NCBI RefSeq assembly: GCF_013373865.1
Contig: NC_050468.1
Location: 5,330,010 to 5,394,009 of the forward strand
Length of the DNA: 64,000 nt
Direction: 5' to 3'
Source of the DNA: Monomorium pharaonis
Lineage: Eukaryota; Arthropoda; Insecta; Hymenoptera; Formicidae
Shown here one piece after another: positions 51,807 through 63,279 of the stretch. The notes beneath the pieces are model-generated. The model searched no databases. It saw only the letters and a list, made by a program, of their open reading frames with translations, and was not told where the DNA came from. Within the stretch, counting starts at the first letter, position 1, and each line of letters begins with the position of its first letter. Both the position numbers and the translations under genes were made by a program.

Positions 51807-53280
51807 GGTGATATTATACCTTGTGCATGAAAAATATGCAAATATACGTGCGATACCACGTGCACGCGGTAAAAACGTGACATAATATACCTTCCGTACC
51901 AAAAGATGCCATAATATGTCGATGCAGATTGTTTCGTGACCAATTTGGTTATTATCGGATGATGTGCGACAATTTTTAGTCTTTCTTTAGTTTTGATTGA
52001 AAAAATAAAATTTCAGATTAGAGTTGATTCTGATTTTATTTGACAACTTGTACAGCATGGGACAACTACATTGCAGCAACAGTCTTACATATTACAATGC
52101 AATGTTTCAAAAACATTAAAACTATGTAAAAATAATCCTAAAAATGTAGCAATATTTTTAAAATATTGTAAAGATAAACTGGTATAATTTTTGTACAAAT
52201 ATTTATGTACTCTTGCACATTTTATGATCAAACTTTATTAAATACAAATCAGTTTTATAAGTATTAGTAATTAAATTCGTGCTTGAATGCAATATAAGGC
52301 GTATATAAAATTGCTTATATATCCAAAGTATCTCTTTCTGAACTCAGTGCAAAAACTAATACAGCAAGTTTTACATATAAAAGCTAGTCAAAAATGTCTA
52401 ATAAATATATTCTATTCTAAATCGTTTTGAAATTACAAGGCATTAAAGTTGCTTTCATAATGAAACATTCAACTTTAACATTTAGAACAATTAGTAAAGA
52501 TACAATAAAATAAATTTGTCAAAATTGTGTTAAAAGATTCTCTAATTTTGTCTGCAATTTTGAATAAAATTTCTGGAAAAACCTGGAATTCTCAGGGAAT
52601 TTTTTAAATAAAATTTAGGTACGCACCCTGTGATCAAACTTTGATTTACATATGATTATATATTTATAAAAAAATTTATAAAATTAATAAAGATGTTTGT
52701 TAAACGCATATTGAGAAATATAAAGGCATCGATGTTGCAATCGCATATTTTTCTTCGAAATTTTTAATAATAGTTCAAAATTTTTAAAAATATTTGGTGC
52801 ATAAAATTTTTGTCTGTCACGTAAATCACTGCCAGCGACAATTACACGGCATGGCCGCATATTCCTACGAGCACGTGCAATCGCATCGATATATTGTTAA
52901 TATGTGTTAATGTTTTCAAATGCGAGAATGATACGCGCAGAACGGACCGAAAGTATCGTTTTGATGAGATTTTAACATGATTTTTCTTGCTGCGGACAAA
53001 GGCTGGTGTGATTTTTGTGATATTTTGTAAAAAGAAGTTAAGCTATATATCGTTATTAATTAAGCATATACGTCGCGGGAAGATGTGTGTAAGCAGATAG
53101 GAGAAAAGTAAATACATAAATATAAGCATTTATTTTTATGTCATGCATTTTGGAGAAAAAAAGAAACAGAGATGAATATAAAAGGAAATTCTATTGATAA
53201 ACGAATTACACAGGGATGCATATATTATATATCGTTCGTCATGCAAGAAATAAAGAATATATATCTATTATATGTGTATA

Positions 53281-53432
53281 ATGCATATGTGTATGTGTGT
53301 ATATGTGTACATGTGCACACATATACACATAAAATACACCTCACGCCCCATGCATGCGCGCGCGCGCGCGTGTGTGTGCGTGCGTGTCTGTGTGTGTGTG
53401 TGTGTGTGCTCGCGCGCGCGCGCGTGCATATG
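53281..53432. repeat. GT/CG-rich compound microsatellite
   Basis: Alternating TGTA, GCGC and GTGT tracts. Cys/Ala/Arg-repeat frames here are artefacts. Confidence 0.9.
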
Positions 53433-54325
53433 TATATTGTATATCCATGTACCGCAAGAATCTCAAGTGTTTGTTAAATGTTTATTCGATAAAAAAATTC
53501 ATATTGAAAAAATGTGTAAAAATTGACTCGATGTACATTAATTATAAAAATATGAGTCCAGCCTATGTGTATACAGTAAGTTAATTAATGAAAGAGTACG
53601 AAAGAGAAAAGAAACGAGAACGTTATGACGAGTGGTGGACACCAGTCTTTTGGAAGGTAACTTTAGATGCGTGTATATCTATTTGTAATTTAAGAACGAG
53701 TTTATCATCGGCGGCACTGTGGTTGTTGCGTCAATCAAAGGATACGTAGCTCACTCTTAATTAAGAGAGTGAGCGCCTTTTGAAGTTTACAGAACATTAT
53801 ATATTATTACCGCGGGCCTATAGACATCATATTCTGGTTAATAATATCCTCACGTTTCCTCGCGATATTCCCTGTTTGTCCTTGTCTCATGTATACTTCA
53901 TTTTGTTGTTATAGATTATTCTACGATCGCGTATACAAGTAATAGAAACATCCAAAAAACCTATATATGATCTGTACTTCCTAATTCCACTAAAGGCATC
54001 TAAAAAGAACTTTGAATTTTGTATCACGCAAGGTTTACATAAAGATTATAATTGTGCTTGACGATCAAACGGCCACATTTAACGCCAAATGTAGGATATT
54101 GATACAAAATGTAATGTTTTAAACAATGTTTGAACTAATGATCTTGTATTCATATTTAAAATGCGAAGCGTGATTGTCTGATAACTTGTGCTTAAGATAA
54201 CAAGTAAGGTCTCAAGATTTTTATGAAACAAAATACAAATTTAAATTGTCACGTTTAACCGTACACGCGTGGTATACAAATTTTAATCTTTTAAAGTTTT
54301 GCGTCGCTTAAATACAATCCGAACG

Positions 54326-54409
54326 ATGGACGTTTCACGCGAGTTGTTCGAAGCGAAAAAAAAGCGAGAAACTTACGACATTCCGGTATTACCACCCATG
54401 GCAAGTTGA
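54326..54409 (+). CDS. Uncertain 27-codon ORF
   Basis: MDVSRELFEAKKKRETYDIP followed by VLPPMAS and stop. Short, but of coding-like composition. Intergenic between HDAC4 and TFIIS. No family recognised. Confidence 0.15.
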   Translation: MDVSRELFEAKKKRETYDIPVLPPMAS

Positions 54410-54499
54410 TACAAATTAGATGTAAATGACTATTAAGTTTTTATCCAAATGCCGAATATAATAAATGTGGATTTTAATAGAGTCTACTTATGTTAATAC

Positions 54500-54555
54500 A
54501 CATACACACACATGCGCGCGCGCGCGCAGCACGCACGCACATGCACACATGCACG
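54500..54555. repeat. CA/GC compound microsatellite
   Basis: ACACAC, then GCGCGCGC, then ACGCACGCAC. Confidence 0.85.
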
Positions 54556-55255
54556 AATATACTGTCTATATTGCATAAGCTTAATGTAATAGTCATAAAT
54601 TTTTTATGTATATAAATGTACCTCGTAAACTAATTTTAAATAAAAAGTATAGTCATTGTGTTAAATGTTGCAGTTATTGCAGTAAAATATAATATTTAAT
54701 CAAAAGTGTAACATTACAACAATGTTATAAAATGTTGCTGTAATATTGCAGCAATAAATATAGAAGAAATATTATAGTGTAATATTGTAACACAATATAC
54801 ATATAATATTAGGGCTATAGTCAACTTGACGTAACAAAAGTTTATACTTTAAAGTATTCTTTGATTAATCAATTCATAAAATTCTTTTGTTTCGATTAAT
54901 TAATCAAACATTTTGAATCATTTAATTATTGATCACAGTCTAATATATTTGAAGTTTCTAATATTTGCTAAAATACAATATTAATATATATTTTGGCACA
55001 TAACTTGAAGGAATATTATATATCCCTGAATTAATTTTTACACAGAAAAACTGAATATTATTCTATCAAAATACATATTATTTACTTTTGTTTTTGAATT
55101 CAATTTTGCGGACTTGCATCTCCAAGGAATTATTTCATTAAAATATGGATTAAAATATATAATTAATATAAAATCACAATATAATATACAATGCCTTTAT
55201 TCTTTCTGATGAAATTTTTTTATTACGAGAAACTAATAGTGAGATAGCCATGAGT

Positions 55256-55427
55256 CTGGGGTCGATTCTGTATTTTTGAAGAAGTGAAAATTTGAAAAAT
55301 GAACAATAGTGATTGGTGTATATCGTTAATGCTAAAAGTATATATCAATCAATGGAGACAGTGTTACTCATTCACTTATCACTTTTCACATTTTCACTTT
55401 CTTCAGAAATATAGAATGACCCCCTGA
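55256..55427. mobile_element. Palindromic MITE (about 172 bp)
   Basis: Left CTGGGGTCGATTCTGTATTT with TGAAGAAGTGAAAATTTG; the right arm is the inverted equivalent, ending AGAAATATAGAATGACCCCC. Imperfect arms of about 60 bases. Intergenic between HDAC4 and TFIIS. Confidence 0.7.
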
Positions 55428-55896
55428 GAATGCTATACACAGACATAATATAATAAAGAATAACGAATAATCACATATATAATACTCATATATTACTAAC
55501 GTCAAGCTTATTCCATAGCGAATAGCAGGAGGAAGCATTTGGTTTCAACGATGACGACGGATGTCTTAATATAAAAGTGGGTATACTGGGTATTCAAGAT
55601 GTTCACGCATACACACGCGCATACATTACCATGAAAGCATACCATAAAAATGCGCTGATGCGCATGTCACAAAAGTGGATACTTAAGATGACTGCTCGAC
55701 TACATCCGTCTCCAGTAAATCGTACCCCCACTACTGATACAGCATCTTTTATATGATTTTTTACTCTTTGCTAAAGATAAATAAAAATACACCAATTAGA
55801 ACAGAATCTTTTCATCCAGCAAGCAATCTAGCACGAAAACAAGTATCGTGAATTATGCCGCTGACTTAACCAAATTTTTTTTTCTTATTTTAACTT

Positions 55897-55972
55897 ATTG
55901 CATTAGTGCAGCAAAGTGCAACGAAAGAGAACAGACCATAAGTCTGTTCGTTTTTGTTGCATCAGTGTAACA
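55897..55972. mobile_element. Third, shorter copy of the GCAGCAGTGC hairpin family
   Basis: TTATTGCATTAGTGCAGCAA and GTGCAACGAAAG pair with a right arm running CGTTTTTGTTGCATCAGTGT. The centre is GAACAGACCATAAGTCTGTTC, itself a hairpin. Confidence 0.5.
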
Positions 55973-56150
55973 GTGCGTTTTCGCTGCCAGTGTATGTATG
56001 TGTACATATATAGGCTTTAATCTTTAAGTTCACCGTTGCATGTCGCGGGACAGTAATCGTGAGACACGGCCGTGAGCGTCAACGATTGTTGTCCGTATTC
56101 GCGCTTCTTTGTAACCGATTTTGTGAAGTAATTTCGTGTGATCGCTGACA

Positions 56151-58927
56151 ATGAGCGCCGAGGAGGAAGTGCTACGTATACAAAAGAAGCTCAACAAGAT
56201 GTCGAGTGGTGACGGGACGGTGAGTAATAAGTGAGTAAAATAAAGATCGTAGTATATCGGAGTGCGCGCGTATTAAGACGAGATCTTCCGATGCGAGGAA
56301 AGCGCACTTCCTCTCTTAATGATGGATGCTTTTCCATAACTCATACAGGCAATATTAACACACTGTACGATTCGGTGTTTTCCAAGTGTGACATTACAGT
56401 AAAATGCCATGTTCGATTGTTGTTGTTTTATGTTGCTCCCCAGATAGAACATAAGCTGTTCTCCCAGCAATAGAATACACTATGTAACAGTTTTACACAA
56501 TGTCGATTATAACTAAAATGCTGCTTAGCTTTTTTATTTCATCTTTTATTTCAACATTACATTTTATATCGCCAAAAATGTATTGATATCCATGGATTCA
56601 GATAGAACATAAAAATCTTTTCTTAAAAGTTCTTATGATATTATGTTATGATATCAATATCCAAAATATAAAATAACATAGTCAAACACAGCATTTTAGC
56701 TGTGTATAGTTGTGTTAGTTTGGGCCATAGTTGGAAAATACTTGGTTGTATACAATATTATACAGCGTTGCGAATGTACATTACTGTAAAGTATTTAAAG
56801 TGTCATTTTATGTCACTTGTCAGATAAAATACAGTCATAATAACTTTATAAGGATGTTATTATGATGATCATTTATAATATTATGTTATGAGAGATGATA
56901 GATGAGATTTTTGTGATATTGGCTATTTTCCTTAGAAAACAGTCGACACTTGACATAAATCAACATATGTCACTTTTTATTTATAATTTAATTCAAACTT
57001 CAAACTCAAACAATAGTCTTCAATTCAACTCAGTAGAGAATTGGAGTCACAATAAAAAATTATAATAAATATCTTATACTTTGTACTTTTAAATGATTTA
57101 TATTTCATATTAAGATTTGTAACTCTTGTTTCTTTTTAAAATAAATATTATAATATTAGGTTTGTATAAAGAATTTGTACACATATCATGTTTAATTGCG
57201 GTCAATTTAATGCTACAAGTGTTTTAAAATATTTTTCTCTTTTCTTTCAATAAAAGTAGAAGTAGAAGAAAAACATTTCAAAGCATTTGTAACATCAAGT
57301 TGACCATAGCCAAAATTATATTGAAACAAAATATTTATTGTTGTATACAGTGATTATTATACATCTTTGTTAATTAGGGCCAAGAACAGGCTTTGGAACT
57401 GCTCAAGATACTTCAGAAGTTGCCTGTCGACTTGGAACTTTTGACTAAGACACGTATTGGAATGACTGTGAATGCCTTGAGAAAATCCAGCAGGGATGAG
57501 GAAGTTATTTCTTTGTCAAAAACTCTCATTAAAAATTGGAAAAAATTCTTATCTGGTATGCAAACTAACTGAAATATAATCAATTTTTATATATAGATCA
57601 TTAATAAATAATAAAGCTGTTACAGAGTTGGCAACTTTAAACATTCAAAGCTTCAAATTTTTTTGTGGATTTGAAATTAACTTGAATTAAACTTCGAAAA
57701 ATATATTTATACGAATTGTAAATTTATTCAGGAAATGCTAAAGATATAGATATAAATAAAAATAAAATAAAATTTTTGAATTACAATTTGAAAGTATTAT
57801 ATTATAACTTAGAATATTTTATATAATTTGATCAGAGTTTCTAATAAAGAATCAAATGATTCTCATTAAATAAACATGTATAAAATAGGTTTTTGGAATA
57901 ATTAGTTAATCAGTTTCAATGATATATACATATACAAATCATATACAATACAAATGATATATACATATACAAAGAAAGGAAAAATAACAGTTAATGATAT
58001 AATCTAAGATTTTAAAAAATAATTAAGAACTTTGAAAAAATAAAAATTAATTTATTCTCAAATGAATAAAAAGTAATAAATTAATATGAATGTTTTGACT
58101 TATTAAGTTTTTCTTATAAAACAATTATCCTAAACACGAAAAATTGAAACAGAATCCTAAAATTAATAAAAGATTAAACTTATTTTGGATTTTATCATAT
58201 ATAGTATAAGGCATTATATATTTTTATGTCTACCTATTGCTACAATATTACTACTATGTTAAATGAATAATTATATAATTTTGATTCTTCAAATCTTTAA
58301 AGCTTTGAAGTGCAAATATCAAAGTCTTTGAAGCAAATCATCAGCCCTAATTAATCTATATGTAATTAATTAATCTTGGTATAATTTGTTTGGTATTAGG
58401 ATCGAATAAAGAGAAAGATTCAATATCATCGAGTTCAAAAAAGAAGGATGAAAAACCAGACAAAGCGAAGGAAGAAAACGATCAGAAGAAGGAGAAAGAT
58501 ATGACAGATGCAACCGATGCAAAAGTGAAAGAAGAGAAACCTGTTAAAGACTTTCAAAGGAAACAGGCGTCTTTCCCTGCTCCTACCACAACAGATGCAG
58601 TCAGATTAAAATGCAGAGAACTGTTAGCGGCAGCTTTACGTGTTGATGGGAAAGTCATCGATGGATGTGCCAGTCCCGAAGAGTTAGCAGAAGAATTGGA
58701 AGAAGCAATCTATGCAGAATTTAAAAATACTGACAACAGATACAAAAATAGGGTAATTAAACATATTGCACCTCAGCAATAAAAGTGATGCAAGTATAAA
58801 ATTATTCAGGGAGAGAAAATAAAATTTTAATTATTTATAGCAGTATTAAATATGAGTTAAGTAATGAGCTAATCACAAATTACTTGCTTCAAGTTCTCTA
58901 GAAGTAATGTAAATATTAATTTTGTTA

Positions 58928-58980
<53 letters not shown>

Positions 58981-58994
58981 CTACACACACACGC

Positions 58995-59044
<50 letters not shown>

Positions 59045-59490
59045 ATATATGTACGCGCGCGCGCACCACACCCACACACACACACACACACAAAATTGTA
59101 TAATTTAATTTTAATTTGACATTAATGTTTTTCTGTTTACATACTTAAATACAGGTACGCAGCAGAGTCGCTAATTTGCGCGACGTAAAGAATCCCAATT
59201 TACGAACAAATTTCCTGGTAGGTGCGATTACACCCGCCAGATTAGCAGTCATGACGGCGGAGGAAATGGCAAGTGACGAGATAAAGCAACTGCGTGAACA
59301 ATTCAAAAAAGAAGCCATCAATGATGCCCAACTCGCTACCGTGCAGGGTACTAAGACCGACTTGCTCAAATGCGGCAAATGCAAGAAACGCAATTGCACA
59401 TACAATCAGGTGCAGACACGTTCAGCTGACGAACCGATGACTACCTTCGTGTTGTGTAACGAATGTGGAAATCGATGGAAATTCTGCTAA
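56151..59490 (+). CDS. TfIIS: Transcription elongation factor TFIIS (S-II), four coding exons
   Basis: Exons 56,151-56,219; 57,378-57,555; 58,400-58,752; 59,155-59,490, all GT-AG with continuous frame, giving 311 aa (human TCEA1 301). Exons 1-2 form the N-terminal LW domain (ELLKILQKLPVDLELLTKTR, ending IKNWKKFLSG). Exon 3 gives a Lys/Glu/Ser linker and the start of domain II (DAVRLKCRELLAAALR). Exon 4 completes domain II (RVRSRVANLRDVKNPNLR, ITPARLAVMTAEEMASDE) and the zinc ribbon with C273, C276, C301, C304 and the catalytic acidic pair D292/E293 in QTRSADEPMTTFVLC. The factor rescues backtracked RNA polymerase II by stimulating transcript cleavage in the nucleus. The start ATG has good context (gacaATG). 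If intron 3 is retained, the frame adds VIKHIAPQQ and stops, losing the zinc ribbon. Confidence 0.97.
58933..59092. repeat. (TA)n and (CA)n microsatellites in TFIIS intron 3
   Basis: About 23 TA units, then two long CA tracts separated by GCGCGCGC. Ends about 62 bases before the acceptor of the zinc-ribbon exon. Confidence 0.92.
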
Positions 59491-59769
59491 ACTATTTCTT
59501 GATTCATGCTGTGACAAAAAGTATCTCTCAATTATCATTCATTTAGAATCTACTACTTATAAGTTCAATTTAATATCAAGATGTATACTTGTGGTTTCGA
59601 TTATTATATTGTAAAAAAAACTTTTCTCTTTAATCAATCGAATATACAACTTTTGAATTTCGTAATTTTTGCATTTTTTAAATCATCGCTCACTTGTAAA
59701 GAAATCATGATAATTTTTAATTGAAATAACTCTACTATAAATATTTTATATCTATTAGAGATTGCATGG

Positions 59770-59775
59770 AATAAA
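59770..59775 (+). terminator. Possible TFIIS polyadenylation signal
   Basis: AATAAA 280 bases after the TFIIS stop. Confidence 0.35.
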
Positions 59776-60519
59776 TTTTCTAGTTTCTTTGGATTATCTG
59801 AAAAATTTTTTGATTGAATAACTAAATTATGCAGACTATGAACAAAGTGTACATTGATTCAATTAACATAGTGACATTTTCGAAAAGTATGTTTTTATAT
59901 CACTGTATATATTCAAACTATTAGATCTCCATTAAAACAGAAATCTGAATGCCTCCTACAGAAGGAAGTATTTAATAAATATATTTCTTAAAATTCGTAA
60001 ACGACATTTTAATCGATGCGCTTTTACTCGAATTGCGATTGCAATTCATGCTATGCAATTTTGACTGTAATTCAATTCATTTTAAGTTTTCAATTATGCG
60101 TGTGATAAATAATTACTTTGTCACTGTGCTGGAATTCAGATATCTAGAGCTACAAATTGTGTCTATAAGTCTGAAATATAGATAGCTACAATATTATCGT
60201 GTTCAAAATTTTCTTCTAATTACCTTTCTACATAATGTTCGACAATTACTGCAAACTTAAGGATGTATCATACGTGTAATAAACTACAAATTGAAATAAT
60301 AAATTAAAATTAGACTAGAAAAATGTGTTAACATTACACTTTAAATATATAATATGTAAGTGATTACATTTTTACTTGATAACGTTTTTATAATTTAATT
60401 ATTTTTTTGTTATTAAAAATTAAATTGTTTTTAAAATAATGAAAATATCTAAATTTTCTCTACTTACTCTTTCTTCAAGTATTTAATATGATGCAAATTT
60501 TATATTGTGATTATTCTTT

Positions 60520-60625
60520 TTCGCTGCACTGCTACACTGGTGCAATAAGTGAGTGAGAGACATATACATATGTGTTTCTATTATAATTTATTGTACCAAT
60601 GTTGCAGTGCAATGAAAAAAAAACA
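60520..60625. mobile_element. Hairpin element related to 61,565-61,685
   Basis: CGCTGCACTGCTACACTGGT then GCAATAAGT on the left pairs imperfectly with TTATTGTACCAATGTTGCAG then TGCAATG on the right. More diverged than the copy 1 kb downstream. Confidence 0.55.
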
Positions 60626-60644
60626 AGGCAATTTGCATCTAGCA

Positions 60645-60766
60645 AAAAAAGCAGCTTCGTAACTGTTGTGAAATTTTTCAATATAATTAATTCTTGCCCT
60701 CAATTTCTATCTGATTTAAATTAATCATACAAAAAAATTTTACAACAGTTGCAAAGCTACTTTTTA
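60645..60766. repeat. Inverted repeat, about 30-nt arms
   Basis: AAGCAGCTTCGTAACTGTTG then TGAAATTTTT on the left; AAAAATTTTACAACAGTTGC then AAAGCTACTTTTT on the right. It abuts the palindromic element starting at 60,768. Confidence 0.6.
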
Positions 60767-60767
60767 C

Positions 60768-61102
60768 CATAGACCTTATAGATATGGACCGGCAATTGCT
60801 TACAGTTTGTGTATAGAAAACGGTGTCCAGAAGAGGTGCGAGAGAGAAACAGACTTTTTAGTACTTCTTTCTCTAAAGTTACCGGAAATAACTATCGCGC
60901 ATGTCAGCACACATGCATATATATGTATATACATATATATACACACACATAAGTTAAAACACGTGACCAAAACGTATCCAATCATTGGATTTCAATGTAT
61001 AATATGTACAAGATGCGCGAAACATATTTCCGGACTCTTTAGAGAGAGAAGTATGGACACGGTTTCGCTTGGTATTGCCAGTCCATATCTATAAGGTCTA
61101 TG
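60768..61102. mobile_element. Palindromic element (335 bp)
   Basis: CATAGACCTTATAGATATGG with ACCGGCAAT at the left is inverted at the right end (ATTGCCAGTCCATATCTATA and following). Inner blocks AACGGTGTCC, CTCTAAAGT, CCGGAAATA and GCGCATGT are inverted in the right half as well, so the whole element folds back. The two frames of 61 and 95 codons lie inside it and are artefacts. Confidence 0.75.
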
Positions 61103-61209
61103 CCTTTTACGCAGTCATTACCATACAATTCAATGAACAGACTTAAGTCATGAACGTAAGGGCCATTCTGTTCATTTTTCGTATAAGACGTAACTTTAGC
61201 TGTTTTCCT

Positions 61210-61387
61210 GGGCCCCTATTCTTGAATTCATTCGCAAGAAAACGTATGCGCAAATACCCGCTCTAACAGAAAAGTTGCAAGTTTATTGGTTAAAAGCCAT
61301 ACGATAGCCAATAAATTTTTAACTTTTCTGTAAGAACAGAATTTGCGAATACGTTTCTCTTGCGAATGAATTCAAGAATAGGGGCCC
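61210..61387. mobile_element. Palindromic MITE with GGGCCCCTATTC ends
   Basis: GGGCCCCTATTCTTGAATTC then ATTCGCAAGAAAACGTA at the left; the inverted equivalent ends AATTCAAGAATAGGGGCCC. Centre includes inverted AGAAAAGTT / AACTTTTCT. Sits inside a wider palindrome (about 61,196-61,725). Confidence 0.8.
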
Positions 61388-61564
61388 AGAGCTAGATACA
61401 CAGATGACACAGTGTAACACTGTGTCCATTAGTGTGAGAAAGAACATATCAATGTGTCTCACTTACACAAGTCAGTGATTATTGTTATCTCTAAATTCAG
61501 ACCGATTATATTAACAAATTACTCAACTGTTGTGCAACGGTTGTGTTTTCTGAACGTACCCTTT

Positions 61565-61685
61565 AGGTTTGTTTTTTATTCCTGCACTGCTGCACTGGTG
61601 CAATAAGTTAGAATAAGACGAATATATTTTTTCTCATTCTAACTTATTGCACTAGTGCAGCAGTGCAGGAATAAAAAACAAACCT
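61565..61685. mobile_element. Hairpin element with 50-bp arms
   Basis: AGGTTTGTTTTTTATTCCTG and CACTGCTGCACTGGTGCAAT are matched almost perfectly by the inverted arm ending AGGAATAAAAAACAAACCT. Spacer about 20 bases. Related hairpins sharing GCACTGCT(G/A)CACTGGTGCAATAAG-type sequence are at about 60,520-60,625 and 55,897-55,972. Confidence 0.75.
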
Positions 61686-62573
61686 ATTGTTATACTGTGT
61701 CGTCTGTGTACCTGGAAAACAGCCAATATTAACAGTAAAGTTTCGAGGTTAGGTCGGGGACACAGGCACACACTTTCCGTAAGATTCGAAGTAAAGTTTC
61801 AGAGATAAATAATCTGATTATTTTTTTTATCTCTAAATTAGGAAAGAATAATTAAATTTTGTGATTTTTAAATAATAAAGTTTTTATAAAGTCTTGTGCA
61901 AAAACAACGTACTTTTAATGTAACGTATATAAAAAGCAGTAGTAATTTTAAACTAGTATTTAAATTAGCAAATTTTTGTTAAAATAATTAAAAATATTAT
62001 TTTATTTCTTTTTCACGTCAATGCTTATGTACTTTTTCTTAGATTACTATTACAGGAACAAAATGCTGCTTACATATACACCACTTTTTATAAATATACA
62101 AAAATACACATTTTTTTTATAATTACTTTATAAAAATTTACTTAAGAACAGCTAAATTTAATTAGTCTTTATTAATTTAGAGATAATCAGATTATTTACT
62201 TATCTTTATTTATGGCCTTTGAATTTTATGGAATATACCAAAACTTAAGCATTACTTATATTTACAATTTGAGTCTATTATATTGCCTATGTGCTCTGAC
62301 CTTTACAATAAGATTTGCATTGTAAAACCCACATGACTAAGTTATTAATTTCTTTATCAAATTTCTTCTTACTAAATATAATTGGACGATATGGATCTCT
62401 AGAGACTAGACCAATAAACAGAGAAGCAAGTTGTGATTTATGATGCTGGCTAAGATCAACTCTAATTTATAAAGCCAGGGCTATAAAAAAAAAGGAAAAA
62501 ATAGACGTAGAAGAAAAGGAACAACCATCTCATTGTATTTGATTCATTGTATGAATGATAACATTTAAAAAAG

Positions 62574-63279
62574 ATGGTGAATATCTTGCTGCAATGTCAT
62601 AATTGTCATACGAAACATTTCATAAAATCGTGTCTGTTATTCAGTACGGTAAATATATTTTATAAATTGACGTTTTGTTTTTATAACATGGAGTAGAATA
62701 ATTTTAATCATTATTATATTCTACTAGAATAAGAATGTACAATAGTATAACATTTTCTATCTAAATCAATTTATATTTTACACATTTCTTTATTTCTGCC
62801 AGAAAACAACTAAATTAAAAAATAATCTTGAACTTCATGATGTAATTGGTCCTCCTGATCCAGTTTCGAACCTAAGACCTATTGTATTTGCAAGTTCTAC
62901 AAAGGAAACATATTTAGAAAAGATGCACAGGGACCTTAGGAAAGAAACGCAACAATGGAACCAGATATTTTGGTCTAAACATAATATTAGTTTCATCGAG
63001 GTAATTTTATTGAGTTGTGATTACTTTTTTTTTATGGTATATAAAAGAGTAACGTAACATACGAAATTTAATAAATTTCAGGAACGAAAACAATTTCAAC
63101 AGATGTTAAAAGCACAAGGAAAAACATTAACCGCAGATGACATGTCAATATTTTATAAACAATTTTTAGATAAAAATTGGGAATCTCACTTCAATTACAA
63201 CATTGCGTGGTATAAACGAAATTTAAAAATTTTACTTTTTGGAATAGCAGCAAAAATATCAAAGCTTAAATTTAAATAA
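62574..63279 (+). CDS. COA8: Cytochrome c oxidase assembly factor COA8 (APOPT1 family), three exons
   Basis: Exons 62,574-62,648; 62,803-63,000; 63,082-63,279, with all introns in phase 0, giving 156 aa. The first exon (MVNILLQCHNCHTKHFIKSC) is basic and fits a mitochondrial presequence. Exon 2 carries the family signature IGPPDPVSNLRPIVFA and LRKETQQWNQIFWSKHN. Exon 3 carries TADDMSIFYKQFLDKNWESH and YNIAWYKRNL, matching the EEMADFYKEFLSKNF and YYNRDWYKRNF blocks of human COA8. Family role: protects and promotes assembly of respiratory complex IV in mitochondria. It is shorter than the human protein (about 190-206 aa) at both ends. Neighbour of TFIIS on the same strand, with no sign of a shared transcript. 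Confidence 0.93.

Larger units (their letters stand above)
49479..56150. other. HDAC4 3' UTR and intergenic DNA up to TFIIS
   Basis: The first few hundred bases are probably 3' UTR. No conserved protein recognised. Contains microsatellites, the 55.2-kb MITE, a small hairpin and short ORFs of doubtful status. 56,000-56,150 is CpG-richer and probably the TFIIS promoter and 5' UTR. Confidence 0.5.
59491..62573. other. TFIIS 3' UTR and intergenic DNA up to COA8
   Basis: 60,500-61,730 is densely packed with palindromic elements listed separately. The remainder is AT-rich with nothing recognised. Confidence 0.55.

Noticed and set aside
53172..53584. Cys/Ala/Arg-rich frames of 76-101 codons
   Set aside because: Microsatellite translation.
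56231..56473. 80-codon frame after TFIIS exon 1
   Set aside because: Intronic. The exon ends at a good donor (gtgagt), and the frame has no TFIIS similarity.
60800..61094. 61- and 95-codon frames on opposite strands
   Set aside because: Both lie in a 335-bp palindromic element.
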